Assembly: GCF_023516615.1 (NCBI RefSeq) | Contig: NZ_JAMGBF010000034.1 | Coordinates: forward strand, 81,493-145,492 | Length of the DNA: 64,000 bases | Source: Streptomyces panaciradicis | Lineage (GTDB): Bacteria > Actinomycetota > Actinomycetes > Streptomycetales > Streptomycetaceae | Direction of reading: 5' to 3' | Shown: piece after piece, positions 16,585 to 27,163 of the stretch | Position numbering within the stretch: position 1 is the stretch's first letter | Layout of the letters: every line of letters begins with the position of its first letter | Notes under the pieces: model-generated | Told to the model about the DNA's origin: nothing | The model's input: only the letters and a program-made list of their open reading frames with translations | Database searches by the model: none | Made by a program: the position numbers and the translations under genes

Positions 16585-19479
16585 TCAGCTCAGTTCGAAC
16601 TGGTCCCGCAGCAGTCCGGTGTGCAGTCGTAGGGTTCGCCCGTCCGGCAGTGTTTCCAGTACCTGGACACCGTCGTGGTTGAGCAACTGCCGTAGCACGG
16701 CCGCGAAGCCGTCGGCCGGCCGGTTCGCGGGCAGCCCGACACGCTGGGCCAGAGCAGTCATCGGCAGCGTGCCGCCGGCGTCCAACAGGGCAAGTACGGC
16801 CTTCTCCACTCGCACGAGATCCGGTTTGCGGGCGAGCAGCTGCACCTGTGCCGTGAAGACCTCGGACCGGAGGAACGCCTCGACCAGGGCATCGCTCGGA
16901 GAGACGGGAGCTACGGAGAGCAGGGCTCCGTCCTCGGACTCCGCGGGGACGAGGGCCACATCGAACAGAGCCTCGTGGCTCCTGGCGAGTTCCGCCTCGT
17001 TCTTGCTCCGCTTGGCGGGCTTCTTCGATGCCGGTGCCGGAACCGCGGCGGCCTGAGGACGCGGAGACTGCTCCTGTGCCTGCGGGGTCAGTGACCACCA
17101 GCTCGGCTGCTGGTTCCCCAGCTCCCGCCAGCCGCTCGGCGGCTTCGCCCCGAAGGGCAGGAAGGCCAGCACCGGGATGGCGAACTCGGCCAGGGACGCT
17201 CCACCGTGATAGCCGGCCTTGCGAGACGTGTAGCGGGTGTCGGCGTCCCAGAGCGCGACGATCTCGCTCTCCGGTTCCGGGTCGAGAACCCGAGGGCCCT
17301 TCAGCACGATTTCCTGCTCCACGAGCGGACCTCCTGGGCCGCGGTGCCGCGCGGACCGCACATCCTCGGCGTCCACCCGAGCCGACCGTCGATCGACGAC
17401 ATGGCCGTGGTCGCTGGTGAGGATCACCGCTCGGCCCTGGTCCGCGGCAGACCGAAGCAGTGCGCGCAGCCCTCCTATGTCGGACAACCGCCAGGCACCG
17501 TCACCGAGTTTCTGCTCGGAGGCCAGCCGGTCGTCCACGGTGTTGAGGACCACCGCCACATGCGTACGGTCGCCGACGAGCGCCTCGTGCAGCTCGGGCC
17601 CGAACGGCTCACCACTGGTCCCGGCGCGCAGATCGTCCTTGTGGAAGACCGCCACGTCCTCCCCGCCCCAGAAGCGGTGAGCGGGGAACAGCCTCTTCTC
17701 GTCGGCCTGCGTGCCCTTCATCAGCCGTGCTGCGAAGAGCGAGGTCCGCGACACAGAGGTGACCGTGGGGAGCGCGGCTGCCATCGCGCGGCGCCGCGGA
17801 GCGTCCTTCGCTCCGGGCAGCGGGTCGTACTCGACCCAGTGCTCGCGCAGTTGCTCGCCGAGCTCGGCGGCGACGGCGGCGCTCATGCCGTCGAGCACGA
17901 GGAGCAGCACTCTGCGCTCTCCGGCCTTCACGACCGGGGCGACGACCTCGGGGAGGAACGTCTCCACGGCCGGCATCGAGCCGGGACCACGGTCGGTCGC
18001 CGCCCGGGCGGCGAGCACCTGGGCGAAGTGCCGGTCGATCTCGCGTCGGCGGTCGCGCGCCGAGGTGCACAGAGCGTCGTACGCGGACCGGAGCGCCGGA
18101 TCGGGATCGCCCCCGGACTCGATGTGTTCCAGTGCCAGGTCCACCCAGCCCGTCTCGGTGACGTGACGGGCGATGGCATCCGCCACCGTGCGGGTCTCTA
18201 CCGGCGGGTCGGTCGCGAGCCAACGTGCCAGCCGCTGCGCCATGCGTGCCCGCTCGATACGGACGCTGTAGTCGGGATCCCGGGCGAGCCGGTGTCGGCT
18301 GAGGGCCTTCACCGCGGCTGTGATCCGCTCGGGGCCGCCGCTCGACAGCGCCTCGCCGACAGCGGTGAAGCGTGCTTCAAGTCCTGCCGCCAGTACGGGA
18401 CTCGTCCCTGCAGCCCGCTCCGCCCCGAACTGGCGCGCAAGGGCGGCCGCCCGGTCGAGAACGAACCCGGTCAGCCGCCGGGCCTCCGCCGCCGTTTCGT
18501 CACTGTCCGACCGTCCCGTCAGCAGCAGGGCGGAGACGAACTCCTCGCAGGACCGTCCGAAGGCCGTAGCGAGGGCGTCCAGATGCTCACCCTCGGCGGG
18601 CGGCTCCTCTCCGAACCAGCGCTCGGCCCGCCCCCGGGCCCGGTAGTCCTCCGCGTCCGCAACGGCGTCGACGGGCCCCCACAGCGCCGCGCAGACCAGC
18701 CCGAACGCGACGGCGTCCGGCCCGTGTTCGGCCGTCACGAGGGCGAGCAGGGCCTGTCCCGCGCGCCCGGCCTGCTCCTCTTCGCCGAGGAACTGCACGA
18801 GCCCGGCTCGCTCGGGCGCTCGCAGCGCCAGGAGCCGTTCCGGGCCGCCAGGTACGAGAGACCACCGCAGCAGGGTGTGGATGTCCAGTTCGTCACCGGC
18901 TCCCGCCGCGGAGCGGGAGATTTCGGCGTCCGGGTCGTAGCGGCCGATTCCCAGCCGGCGCAGGGCGAGCGAGGTCAGTGCCTCGCGCCGCGACAGGACA
19001 CCGCCCGCCAGCTTCGGCCATCCGCCGTGCGGGGGAGCGGCGTCCAGCAGGGCCTCGGCAGCCCAGTTCTCCTCGAACAGCCGGTGGTCGGAGGCGCCGG
19101 CACCGAAAGCCTCCCGTACGACGTCCCAGGTGTCGACGGCGTTGACCCGCTGCCGGTGCACCTTGGCCAGCAGATCGGGCCCGAGTTCGGCCTCCTCGCG
19201 GTCGGTCAGTACCACCAGCACGTCGGGCCCGGTGGCCGACGGCTTCTGGTGTGCGAGGAGCAGCTCGTACACGCCGAGGGGAGAGGGCGCCGCCGCGACC
19301 GTGGCCCGCCGCTGCTCACCCCACGGCAGCTCGTTGGGGCCGTCCCAGGAGGGCGCGGCCCGCAGCAGCACGACCCTGCGCTTGTCCGGCTTGAGGCCGG
19401 GCTGCGACGCCAGGTACTGGGTGATGGTCGCGGCGTTGAGCCGTACCGCGCTGGTGGTGGTCACGGCCGCTGTACTCAC
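16585..19479 (-). CDS. pglZ: BREX type 2 phosphatase-fold protein PglZ
   Basis: A 964-residue protein of the PglZ family. The C-terminal half has the alkaline-phosphatase-superfamily metal sites: [12 protein letters not shown] (Asp about residue 530), [12 protein letters not shown] (about 689) and [14 protein letters not shown] (about 757). PglZ is a core component of every BREX type; in the Streptomyces coelicolor Pgl system pglZ is needed for phage growth limitation. The GTG at 19479 follows GGAGAGG at 19491-19497. A TTG at 19524 would extend the protein by 15 residues and overlap the pglY stop. It is cotranscribed with pglY, 34 nt away. Confidence 0.94.
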   Translation of the reverse strand: MSTAAVTTTSAVRLNAATITQYLASQPGLKPDKRRVVLLRAAPSWDGPNELPWGEQRRATVAAAPSPLGVYELLLAHQKPSATGPDVLVVLTDREEAELGPDLLAKVHRQRVNAVDTWDVVREAFGAGASDHRLFEENWAAEALLDAAPPHGGWPKLAGGVLSRREALTSLALRRLGIGRYDPDAEISRSAAGAGDELDIHTLLRWSLVPGGPERLLALRAPERAGLVQFLGEEEQAGRAGQALLALVTAEHGPDAVAFGLVCAALWGPVDAVADAEDYRARGRAERWFGEEPPAEGEHLDALATAFGRSCEEFVSALLLTGRSDSDETAAEARRLTGFVLDRAAALARQFGAERAAGTSPVLAAGLEARFTAVGEALSSGGPERITAAVKALSRHRLARDPDYSVRIERARMAQRLARWLATDPPVETRTVADAIARHVTETGWVDLALEHIESGGDPDPALRSAYDALCTSARDRRREIDRHFAQVLAARAATDRGPGSMPAVETFLPEVVAPVVKAGERRVLLLVLDGMSAAVAAELGEQLREHWVEYDPLPGAKDAPRRRAMAAALPTVTSVSRTSLFAARLMKGTQADEKRLFPAHRFWGGEDVAVFHKDDLRAGTSGEPFGPELHEALVGDRTHVAVVLNTVDDRLASEQKLGDGAWRLSDIGGLRALLRSAADQGRAVILTSDHGHVVDRRSARVDAEDVRSARHRGPGGPLVEQEIVLKGPRVLDPEPESEIVALWDADTRYTSRKAGYHGGASLAEFAIPVLAFLPFGAKPPSGWRELGNQQPSWWSLTPQAQEQSPRPQAAAVPAPASKKPAKRSKNEAELARSHEALFDVALVPAESEDGALLSVAPVSPSDALVEAFLRSEVFTAQVQLLARKPDLVRVEKAVLALLDAGGTLPMTALAQRVGLPANRPADGFAAVLRQLLNHDGVQVLETLPDGRTLRLHTGLLRDQFELS

Positions 19480-19513
19480 TGTTGCCACACCCTCTCCGCC
19501 TGCTGCCTTCCGC

Positions 19514-22500
19514 TCATTCCACAACCCGCCAGCTGATCTCGATCTCCGCGTCCGGCTCGGCAGCCGCCAGTTCGGCCAGTTCGGCCTTCAACTCGGCCAG
19601 CGCACGGGAGGCCGTGGTCCGGCCCCCGCCCGAGCGGCGTCCCGCACGTCGTCCGCCGTCGGTGCCAGGGTGGGTGGAGGGCACAGGCGGCCGGCTGGCG
19701 TCGGTGCTCAGGCTGATCGCGTCGGGCTTGGTGAGAGGTTCGGCCGGCGTGGGCGCGGCGTACGCCCTGCGCGGGTCGGCGGTGGGTGCCTGGCTGCGCT
19801 CGATGACGGCGACGATGGCGCGCCGTGCCTCCCGCAGCGCCTCCTTGAGGTCCTTGGTGCGCTGATCGACACGGGCCGCGCCGCGCAACTCCTCCAGCAC
19901 CGCCTCGCCCTGCGGCCCGTAGTTGGGCGCGAGCTTGAGCATGTCCCAGGCCGCGGTGGCCAAGGCAGCCGCGACGGGCTCGGCCTGCTTGATCGACGCA
20001 CCGTACCGGCTCGTCGGCACGTCGCCGAGATCGAAACCGGCGAAGGCGGAGATGACCTGCTTGGCCGCGGCGGAACCGCCACCCGGCCCCTGATCCAGCC
20101 CGCGCAGTTCGTCCAGCAGGTCCCGGGCCCGGCGGGCGATCGCCAGCCGGCCGGCCTCGTCGGTGCCGTCCAGACCGAGCAGCGTCGCGTGCTTCTCCAA
20201 CTGCGCCACCAGGTCGGCCGCGTGCGGCTGGTAGGTGCGGGCCCGCTCGGTGATCCGCCGGGCGAACTGCCCGACCATCCGGCCCCGGCGCAGCCTGGGC
20301 GGTTCCTCCCCGAAGATCTCCCAGTAGCGGCGCCCCGCCTCTTCCCAGACGTTCTCCTCCGGCAGTGGCTGGGAACGCAGCGCGTCCTGCGGCTTGATCG
20401 CCGACAGCTCGGGCGAGGGGTCGAGCAGCGCACCGGCCCGTACCCAGACCCGGTCGTCCATCTCCGCGTACGACGCGATCACCAGATGGGCGAGGAACGG
20501 CTCCAGACCCATCGGCGCGGGACGGTCGATCCACTCGGTGAGCTGCACGACGCTGAGGTCACCGGGACCGGCCTCCCCGCGCGCCTGGAGGGCGAAGTGC
20601 TCCGGCCAGCGAGTGGAGAGCCGGAAGTACGCCTCCTTCTGCTGGCCGAGCCCCAGCGGCGCGGCGATGCGCCGCATGAGCGGACGCTCCTTGGCCGGGA
20701 TCTCGGCCTGCCGTTCACCGGCCTCCGCGGCGGCCCGGATGTACCCGAACACTGCCCGCGCGTCGGCGAGCCGGACGACGGTACCCGTGCCTTCGGGATC
20801 GAAGTCCGGATGCGCGGGGAACTGGTGGGCCAGCAGCTTGCCCGCCACATGCCGGGCCGCGTCGTGCAGGGACTGCCCGATGGAGACGCGCAGTTCCGGC
20901 ACGTCTGGCAACGGCTCCAGGTGCTCGTTGAAGTCCGGGTTGACATCGCCCGGCTTCTTGGCCGCAAGACCGTAGGCCTGCTTGAAGGCCGCCTTCACCG
21001 TCTTGGTCAGCGTCTCGCGCTGGTCTTCCAGCAGTGCCTTGGCGCGGGCCCGGTTGTCGGCGTTCAGGTGCTGCGCGTAGCTGGTGTCGAAGCGCCGCTG
21101 GTCGGCGAGGGCGTAGTGGATGACGACCAGCCGCTGGAAGTCCTGGAAGCGGCCGGCGGACAGATGGGTGGGAATCCATCCCACAGTCCGTGGCCGGTTC
21201 CCGGGAAGCCGGCGGAGCTCGGCCATGCGGTTGGCGTCCTCGCGCGGCCCGTACTCGCCCTCGTCGTACGGCAGATCGATGATCATCCGCCACAGCCCGT
21301 CCTGGCTGGGCGCGAAGTCGTGGTCCTGCAGGTCGTCGTGGTCGGCGATGTTGCCGAAGATGACCTCCACCGTGCGGTTCGAGCCGCGCCAGACGAACTT
21401 CAGCTCGTCCGCGGTGAGCCGTTCCTGGAGGTCGATGCCCAGCTCTTCGGCGAGGAGCCGCTTGGCGAGTGAGCGGCGGTTGGCCCGGTTGTTGTTGACG
21501 TTGGCGTTGGCGATGACGGAGTCCACGTCCACGCCGGCCAGCTCGAGCCGTACGCCCGGGTTGACCTTGGTGCCGGTGGGCTTGATCTCCGCGAAGCGCG
21601 CCGCCCACTCGTCGACCTTCGACTGGATCGCGCCGACCTCCGCGCCCGGGATCGGGGAGATGACCGAGCCGTGGTTGAGGGCCGCGAGCCGCCGGATCGT
21701 CAGGTCCCGCAGCGCGGGCACACTGGGCGCCAGCGCGGACAGCAGGAGCGTGCACATCAGCCGGTCGTCGCCCACGAACGCCTTGCACCGCTGGACGAGC
21801 CCCTGATCGGTGACGGTCTCGCGGCGGTGGCGGTAGCGCTCGATGTCCTCCTCGGTGACGTCGTACATCGCCAGGAGATACGGCCGCAGCTTGGTGCGGT
21901 ACAGCTTGTCCGCGGCCTGGAACTCCACCTTCAGACTGTCGACGAACGGCCGGTCGCCGCCGTCGGCGATGACCGGGTAGAGGTCGCCGAGCGGGATGAG
22001 CTGCTCCAGCGTCGCGTCGTCGCGATGATCGGCCAGCAGCTGGCCCATCAGCTTCAGACCGGTACGGGAGCGCTGCAGCGCCGACGAGATGTGGACCAGG
22101 GTGTCCATGAACGAAGGGGAGAAGGGATACGTCAGCCGGAACGACGCCTCGTCGGCGCCGGTCGTCCCCTCGTCGGAGCCCAGCAGCACGTCCCACACCT
22201 GCGGCCCGACCCGCTTGATCTTCGCGAACGCCGCGTCGAGCTTGGCGGCGGCCTCCGCGTCCTTGGGCCTCAAGAGGCGGGCATGGGCGATCTGGGGGAG
22301 GTTGCGGTCCTCCAGCGTGATCTTGTCGAAGCGCCCGGACGCCAGGTTGAGACTGTCCTGGATCGCGGTCTCGGCCGCCCCGGAGACCTCCTGGCCGACC
22401 AGCTCCCGCAGATCGCGCTGCCGTGCGATGAACGACACGATCGGGATGGCGCGGCGGGAGTCCGCGCCCTCCACGAAGTTGGTGATCTTGTCGGCTTCGC

Positions 22501-23440
22501 GGGAGACGAACTTCTGGTCGTGGATGCGGTTGGCGAGCCAGAGGATCAGCTCGTCCATGAAGAGGATCAGCCCGTCGTACTTCAGCGACTTGGCATGCTC
22601 GGCGATGACGGCGAGGCCGGCGTCGAGCGAGATGAAGCCGTGCTCGTCCTCGGCGGCGTTCTTCGCGAAGCCGGGGAACCAACTGGTGCTCGCGTCGTGC
22701 ACCAGCTTGGCGCGCAGCTCGGCCGGGGTGGTCGGGTTGACCAGGTTGAGGTTGACCTCGGCGCCGTCCAGCTCCTCGGCGGCGAGGGCGGTGTCGAGGA
22801 GCGCCGGGGTCCAGGCGAAGGAGTCCCCCCACTCGTCGTCGGTATCGACGGGGTCTCCGTCGGCCGCGGCTCCGGCAAGCCCTTCGATGAACTTGTCGTC
22901 GCCCATACGATCCCGCAACGCGCGGATGTCCGCGAAGAGGGAGTCGGTCCGGTAGACCTGCGGCGTGGGCGCATCGGAATGCAGCGCCTTGACGTGACTG
23001 ACGTACCCGCCGAGCACCCGCTGCTCCAGGGACTTGGCCCCGAGCATGTGGTACGGCACGAGCAGGAACCGCTTCCCGTCGGTGCTCAGCCATTCGTGCT
23101 TGGCCAGCACCGGATCGAAATCGGCCCGGGCGCGCGCGGCCTCGTCGCCCCGGAGCAGGGCGTGCAGCACGGCCATGAAGTGCGACTTACCGGAACCGAA
23201 CGAGCCGTGCAGATACGCGGCCTTCGACGTCTGCCCGTCCAGCGCGGTCTTGATCAGACTCAGCGCCTCGTCGAAGTTCTCGAGAAGGCGCTCGGTGACG
23301 ACGTAGTCCCGCAGCGCCCGTTCAGCGCCCTCCGGGGTGACGGCCTCGGCCAGCTTCAGGACGAAGTCCGACGTGGAGATGGACGTCTTGATGTCGATGA
23401 CATCGCGGAGGAGGGGGGCCGTGGCGGCGGTCGGGGCCAT
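19514..23440 (-). CDS. pglY: BREX type 2 ATPase PglY
   Basis: A 1308-residue P-loop ATPase, the usual size for PglY (BrxC-like). Walker A is [10 protein letters not shown] near residue 80, in the conserved context AAYLHG...FMAVLHALL; Walker B is [15 protein letters not shown] near residue 293. The large C-terminal part has no recognised catalytic site. PglY is required with PglZ, PglX and PglW for BREX type 2 defence and works in the cytoplasm. The ATG at 23440 starts a conserved [12 protein letters not shown] opening. The last 130 residues are low-complexity and Pro/Arg/Ala-rich. The ATPase-DUF234 gene lies 192 nt upstream on the same strand. Confidence 0.94.
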   Translation of the reverse strand: MAPTAATAPLLRDVIDIKTSISTSDFVLKLAEAVTPEGAERALRDYVVTERLLENFDEALSLIKTALDGQTSKAAYLHGSFGSGKSHFMAVLHALLRGDEAARARADFDPVLAKHEWLSTDGKRFLLVPYHMLGAKSLEQRVLGGYVSHVKALHSDAPTPQVYRTDSLFADIRALRDRMGDDKFIEGLAGAAADGDPVDTDDEWGDSFAWTPALLDTALAAEELDGAEVNLNLVNPTTPAELRAKLVHDASTSWFPGFAKNAAEDEHGFISLDAGLAVIAEHAKSLKYDGLILFMDELILWLANRIHDQKFVSREADKITNFVEGADSRRAIPIVSFIARQRDLRELVGQEVSGAAETAIQDSLNLASGRFDKITLEDRNLPQIAHARLLRPKDAEAAAKLDAAFAKIKRVGPQVWDVLLGSDEGTTGADEASFRLTYPFSPSFMDTLVHISSALQRSRTGLKLMGQLLADHRDDATLEQLIPLGDLYPVIADGGDRPFVDSLKVEFQAADKLYRTKLRPYLLAMYDVTEEDIERYRHRRETVTDQGLVQRCKAFVGDDRLMCTLLLSALAPSVPALRDLTIRRLAALNHGSVISPIPGAEVGAIQSKVDEWAARFAEIKPTGTKVNPGVRLELAGVDVDSVIANANVNNNRANRRSLAKRLLAEELGIDLQERLTADELKFVWRGSNRTVEVIFGNIADHDDLQDHDFAPSQDGLWRMIIDLPYDEGEYGPREDANRMAELRRLPGNRPRTVGWIPTHLSAGRFQDFQRLVVIHYALADQRRFDTSYAQHLNADNRARAKALLEDQRETLTKTVKAAFKQAYGLAAKKPGDVNPDFNEHLEPLPDVPELRVSIGQSLHDAARHVAGKLLAHQFPAHPDFDPEGTGTVVRLADARAVFGYIRAAAEAGERQAEIPAKERPLMRRIAAPLGLGQQKEAYFRLSTRWPEHFALQARGEAGPGDLSVVQLTEWIDRPAPMGLEPFLAHLVIASYAEMDDRVWVRAGALLDPSPELSAIKPQDALRSQPLPEENVWEEAGRRYWEIFGEEPPRLRRGRMVGQFARRITERARTYQPHAADLVAQLEKHATLLGLDGTDEAGRLAIARRARDLLDELRGLDQGPGGGSAAAKQVISAFAGFDLGDVPTSRYGASIKQAEPVAAALATAAWDMLKLAPNYGPQGEAVLEELRGAARVDQRTKDLKEALREARRAIVAVIERSQAPTADPRRAYAAPTPAEPLTKPDAISLSTDASRPPVPSTHPGTDGGRRAGRRSGGGRTTASRALAELKAELAELAAAEPDAEIEISWRVVE

Positions 23441-23632
23441 CTCTGTCTCGCGTCTCCTGTTTTCCGTGTACTGCGTCTACGTCCACCGGGCAGCGCGGCG
23501 CGTCCCCCCGTCGACCGGAACGGCGTGCGATGCCCGCACCGCACGCTGCTCCGGAAGCACCGTCCGCCACGGTTCACCCATGTGGGGACGGTCTCCGATC
23601 GTATCGGGCGTCTCTGACATGGGGGAGGGAGC

Positions 23633-25078
23633 TCACGCAGCGGAAGCCCAGGCCTCCATCAGATGCTCGGGCCCGTACGTGGCCGCCAGCCCGTCCACCG
23701 AGAACCCGGAGCGGGACACCGCCACCAGCGGAGTGTCCTCGTCGGCACCGGGTACGACGAGAGCGTCCCGGGCCAGCGCGGCCAGGGCGCGACGGTCGAA
23801 GGTGCCGTGCTCGTGCCACTTGATCGAGCCGACGAACTCGATCTCGCGCGCCGGCGACCGGTCCGCCCCCACGAGGTCGACCTCGGGGTTGTTGGTACGG
23901 GGCCACCAGCCGCCCACTTCTCTCACCTGCGGCCACGTGTCGTCGGGCAGCAGTCGGGCCAGGGACTCGCGTACGACGGGTTCGATCGCCCGCCCGCGCC
24001 ACGAGGTCCATCCACGTTCGACCGCCTCGACCACGATCCGGCTGCGCCCGCGCTCGATCTCCGGGATCCCCTGCTCGAGGAAGGCCAGCCAGAAACGGAG
24101 GTAGGGGTCGGCGACGCGGTAGCGGCGGTCGCGGTCTCCGGGGTGAGTGGAGAGAGGGGTGTCGACGGCGATGAGCCGCTTGTCCGCGAGGGTGCGCAGG
24201 GCGGGGTTGAGCGAGCCGGGCGGGAGCGGTCGATCGGCCGCCCCGGCTTTCGCGGCGATCGTTCCGAAGGTCCGCTCACCGCTGCCGATCACGGAGAGCA
24301 CGTGCCTGGCCTGGAGGGCGGTCGGGAATTCGGCGGCCAGTGCCCGCTCGGCGGAGACGAGGAGGGGGGAGGTGGGGTCGTCGAGGGCACGGGAGAGGAA
24401 GTCGGTGCGGCTCTCGCCTTCATGCCACTCCTGGCAGATGAGCGGCAGGCCGCCGGTGATCAGATGGGCGTCGAAGGCGTCAGCGGCCGGGAGCCCGGTC
24501 ATGGCCATGACCTCGGAGGGGGAGAGGGGCGCGAGGACCATCTCGACCCCTCGCTGATGGAAGGGGCGGCCGTAGGCGGAGAGCTGTTCCATCATGGCCA
24601 GGTCGCTGCCGATGAGGATGAGCAGCACGGGCTTCCGGCTCAGCACCCGGTCCCACACGGTCTGCAGGGTGCCTTCCAGGACCGGGTCGCCTTCGAGCAT
24701 CCACGGCAGCTCGTCGAGTACGACGATGCTGGGGGCGTCGTCCGGGAGTACGGCGGCGAGCTGGCGCAGGGCGGTGTCCCATTCGGCGACGGTCGTGACG
24801 CCGGCGAGGAGGGCGGTGTCGGGCAGCGAGGAGTCCCTGACCTCGGCGAGGAAGCGGGCCCGTTCCCGTTGGGGGTCCTCGCCTCGGGTGGCCTGGTGGA
24901 CGACGTAGGGCACCTGGGCGCGCTCACAGAAGAGGTCCACGAGCCGCGATTTCCCGACGCGACGTCGGCCGCGGAGGAGCAGGGCACGGCCGCGCTGGTC
25001 GCCTCGGCCGTCGCGTACCCAGGCGAGGTGGCGGTTCAGGGTGGCCAGCTCGGATGTGCGGCCTACGAAGCCTGGCAT
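23633..25078 (-). CDS. ATPase with C-terminal DUF234 (archaeal-type ATPase family)
   Basis: A 481-residue STAND/AAA-like ATPase. The N-terminus has the family opening FVGRTSELATLNRHL, Walker A LRGRRRVGKSRLVDLF near residue 37, Walker B IVVLDELPWML near residue 118, and sensor-like LILIGSD. A winged helix (about 260-310) precedes DUF234 (about 320-481), a nuclease-like fold with RYRVADPYLRFWLAF and EVDLVG...EIEFVGSIKW (D-x(n)-E-x-K-like; E-F-V-G-S-I-K). The function is unknown; members are common in mobile and defence regions. The ATG at 25078 follows AAGGTG. It may be an accessory BREX factor or an independent element; only location suggests the former. Confidence 0.9.
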   Translation of the reverse strand: MPGFVGRTSELATLNRHLAWVRDGRGDQRGRALLLRGRRRVGKSRLVDLFCERAQVPYVVHQATRGEDPQRERARFLAEVRDSSLPDTALLAGVTTVAEWDTALRQLAAVLPDDAPSIVVLDELPWMLEGDPVLEGTLQTVWDRVLSRKPVLLILIGSDLAMMEQLSAYGRPFHQRGVEMVLAPLSPSEVMAMTGLPAADAFDAHLITGGLPLICQEWHEGESRTDFLSRALDDPTSPLLVSAERALAAEFPTALQARHVLSVIGSGERTFGTIAAKAGAADRPLPPGSLNPALRTLADKRLIAVDTPLSTHPGDRDRRYRVADPYLRFWLAFLEQGIPEIERGRSRIVVEAVERGWTSWRGRAIEPVVRESLARLLPDDTWPQVREVGGWWPRTNNPEVDLVGADRSPAREIEFVGSIKWHEHGTFDRRALAALARDALVVPGADEDTPLVAVSRSGFSVDGLAATYGPEHLMEAWASAA

Positions 25079-25109
25079 GGGGTCACCTTCCGAGCTTGCT
25101 CGTGTCGAA

Positions 25110-25133
25110 CATACTCAAGTAAACCATAGTATG
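25110..25133 (-). promoter_or_regulatory. Inverted repeat with -10-like box upstream of the DUF234 ATPase
   Basis: CATACT at 25110-25115 and AGTATG at 25128-25133 form a perfect inverted repeat about 32-55 nt before the ATG. On the minus strand TACTAT (25131-25126) fits a -10 box inside the repeat. A-T richness stands out here. A repressor operator over the promoter is the simplest reading. Confidence 0.45.
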
Positions 25134-25225
25134 GAGAAAACGAGTAATGAATGGTGACCGTGAGTGATGGGCGCGGGTGAACTGGAAGACGGTGAAGGGC
25201 GGGCCGGCCTCGAGGGTGATCGGGT

Positions 25226-25429
25226 TCAGGTCAGGTGGGCGATGAATGCACGCCAGGCGTGGGGGGCGAAGGCGATCACTGGGCCGGCGGGGCGCTTGCT
25301 GTCGCGGACCGGTATGAGTGCGGGGGTGCCGTCGGCGATCTCGACGCACTCGTTGTTGCCGCCGCTGTAGGTGCTGCTGCGCCATTTTGCGCCCGACAGG
25401 TCCAGCGTGCTGTGGCGTGCGCTATTCAT
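25226..25429 (-). CDS. DUF397 small protein
   Basis: A 67-residue DUF397 protein with the family pattern: AKWRSSTYSGGNNECVEIA, then PVRDSKRPAGPVIAF and a closing WRAFIAHL. Such proteins are partners of the preceding XRE regulator in WhiJ/AbaA-type streptomycete modules and are thought to modulate its DNA binding. The ATG overlaps the XRE stop (ATGA at 25426-25429), so the two are cotranslated. Confidence 0.9.
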   Translation of the reverse strand: MNSARHSTLDLSGAKWRSSTYSGGNNECVEIADGTPALIPVRDSKRPAGPVIAFAPHAWRAFIAHLT

Positions 25430-26310
25430 GCTCTGTGCTCCTTGGCCCTGCGTCGGATGACGGCTCGGGATTCCATCGGAGAGAGCGCGGACGTGCGAGC
25501 GGCGTCGAACAGATCTTGGTATCGGGCGACTTCCGCCTCCCGCTCCAGCCAGATGGAGCCGGTTGGGTTGTCCGCCAGCACCACGTCGAGCGCTGCCTCC
25601 TCTGAGAAACCCAGTACTACGTACGGGCCGAACATACTCGCGTGTGCTCCGCGCGAGAACGGCAGGACCTGGATGGTCACGTTGGGCTGCTCGGAGGTCG
25701 CCAGGAGGTGCTCCAACTGTGCCTGCATCACATGAGGGCCGCCGACCTGTTGGAGGAGAACGGCCTCCGACAGCACTGCCCAGAGACGCAAAGGGGAGTC
25801 GCCAGTGAGGCGCTCCTGTCGGGCGAGGCGAACCTGGACGAACTTTTCGATCTCGTCGGCTGTCTGCCATTGTCGTGAGGCCACCGTCACGGCACGGACG
25901 TACTCCGGGGTCTGGAGCAGGCCGGGAACCAACTGCGCCTGGAACGTGCGGATCTCTCCAGCCATGGCTTCCAGCGCGATGTAGTCGCGGTACGTGTCGG
26001 CGAGGACGGATCCGTACTGGTTCCACCATCCTTGCCTGCGACGGCGGTTGGCCTTGCGGGCCAGCGCTCCCAGTCGCTCGCGAAGCTCAGGATCCGCCAC
26101 CTCGTAGGCGTGCAGCATCGCGGTCAGGTCCGGGAGTCGGACGGCCACTCGACCGTTCTCGATCCGGCTGATCTTGCCCTTGGTGCAGTCGAGGGCTTCA
26201 GCAGCCTGATTGGTGGTCAGCCCTGCCGCCTCCCGCAACCGGCGTAGCTCGTCGCCAAGTTGGCGGCCGAGCACGGTCGAGGGGTTCGGGGTGGTGCTCT
26301 TCGCAAGCAT
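25426..26310 (-). CDS. XRE-family regulator with DUF5753 (WhiJ-like)
   Basis: A 294-residue regulator: an N-terminal XRE helix-turn-helix (about 18-75; LRRLREAAGLTTNQAAEALD, then KGKISRIENGRV) and a C-terminal DUF5753 ligand/partner domain (about 105-285; RTFQAQLVPGLLQTPEY, RLARQERLTGD). WhiJ-type regulators control developmental or stress genes in Streptomyces together with a DUF397 protein and a nearby HATPase, both of which are present here. The ATG at 26310 follows AAGGTG with 7 nt spacing. It is divergent from the HATPase gene and may repress itself through the palindrome at 26344-26358. Confidence 0.92.
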   Translation of the reverse strand: MLAKSTTPNPSTVLGRQLGDELRRLREAAGLTTNQAAEALDCTKGKISRIENGRVAVRLPDLTAMLHAYEVADPELRERLGALARKANRRRRQGWWNQYGSVLADTYRDYIALEAMAGEIRTFQAQLVPGLLQTPEYVRAVTVASRQWQTADEIEKFVQVRLARQERLTGDSPLRLWAVLSEAVLLQQVGGPHVMQAQLEHLLATSEQPNVTIQVLPFSRGAHASMFGPYVVLGFSEEAALDVVLADNPTGSIWLEREAEVARYQDLFDAARTSALSPMESRAVIRRRAKEHRA

Positions 26311-26343
26311 GCCAACACCTTTAGCAGAGCCGTGGATGCGTCA

Positions 26344-26358
26344 GGGTTGTATTAACCC
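26344..26358. promoter_or_regulatory. Palindrome in the XRE/HATPase divergent region
   Basis: GGGTT at 26344-26348 and AACCC at 26354-26358 form a 5-5-5 palindrome, 34 nt upstream of the XRE ATG. It is a candidate operator for the adjacent regulator. The remainder of the roughly 200-nt gap holds no other clear element except AAGGAGG at 26361-26367, a possible ribosome site for a longer HATPase form. Confidence 0.4.
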
Positions 26359-26509
26359 GGAAGGAGGAAGATTGAGGCCATCTCAGTCGGCAACGTTGCA
26401 GATTCGGATGGTGCGCATACATTCTGCTGGCCATGGACATCGGCGCCCCATGGCTCGACTTGCTGTCTCTATGGGGCTCCGGCCGCGCGTCGACCCTCTG
26501 GGGGCTGCC

Positions 26510-27163
26510 ATGGCTGCACCGAATGAAGTCACCTTCCGGTTAACTCGTTGCCGTCGCAGCGTGCCCCGATCGCGAGCAATGGCGTATGCCGTGCTCATCG
26601 GCTGGGGCGTCAGCCAAGACGTCCTGGAGTCAGCAGAGTTGGTGCTCTCGGAATTGGTGACCAACGCGTTGCGAGTACGTGTGCCGGGTGACCGGCAGGT
26701 GGGCGTCCGGATCGCGCGATCCCTGGAGGACGGCCTACTGCGGCTGGAAGTCAGCGACGCGGGCTCGGGCAGGCCCGAAGTGCGGAAGCCCGGTGACGAG
26801 GAGACAGGCGGGCGCGGGCTGTTGCTCGTGGAGGCGTTGGCCCACCGCTGGGGAGTTGATGAGCGCGCGGGCGGGATCGGGAAGACCGTGTGGGCCGAGC
26901 TGAAAGCGCCGGACATCGTGGCTGAACCCGACGGGCGGGAGGTCGCGGCTGTCATGGTGCGGCCTGGCCAGCTAGTGCGAGTGTGGGGTGAGTGGCGCAC
27001 TGTCCGTACGGTGCGCACTGAGTCGTACGCGGCTGGTGGGCTCGCCGTTGTGCTTGGACTGGACGAGGGCCCGGCGCTACGGGTACACGCGGCAGAACCG
27101 TTGACCATGCGAGACGTTGGCGTGCCCTCCACGCGGGCGAGAGGGGAGGGCACGCCGGGGTGA
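26510..27163 (+). CDS. HATPase_c anti-sigma/RsbW-like protein
   Basis: A 217-residue protein with a GHKL ATPase domain of the SpoIIAB/RsbW type: N-box SELVTNALRV, G1 box VSDAGSGRP, G2 box GGRGLLLVEALAHRWGVD, and KTVWAEL. A 60-residue C-terminal extension is of unknown role. It is the third member of the WhiJ-type trio, transcribed divergently from XRE/DUF397. Codon 11 is TTA (26540-26542), so translation should depend on bldA. ATG 26510 is the conservative start; a TTG at 26372 behind AAGGAGG would add 46 residues. Its TGA directly abuts the convergent pglX stop (27161-27166). Confidence 0.85.
   Translation: MAAPNEVTFRLTRCRRSVPRSRAMAYAVLIGWGVSQDVLESAELVLSELVTNALRVRVPGDRQVGVRIARSLEDGLLRLEVSDAGSGRPEVRKPGDEETGGRGLLLVEALAHRWGVDERAGGIGKTVWAELKAPDIVAEPDGREVAAVMVRPGQLVRVWGEWRTVRTVRTESYAAGGLAVVLGLDEGPALRVHAAEPLTMRDVGVPSTRARGEGTPG

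Noticed and set aside
19130..21472. Long plus-strand open frame opposite pglY/pglZ, and similar ones at 33293-35755, 48006-51332 and 58266-61079
   Set aside because: They are antisense shadows caused by high GC content. Composition is Arg/Gly/Pro-rich with no domains, while the minus-strand frames carry clear family motifs.
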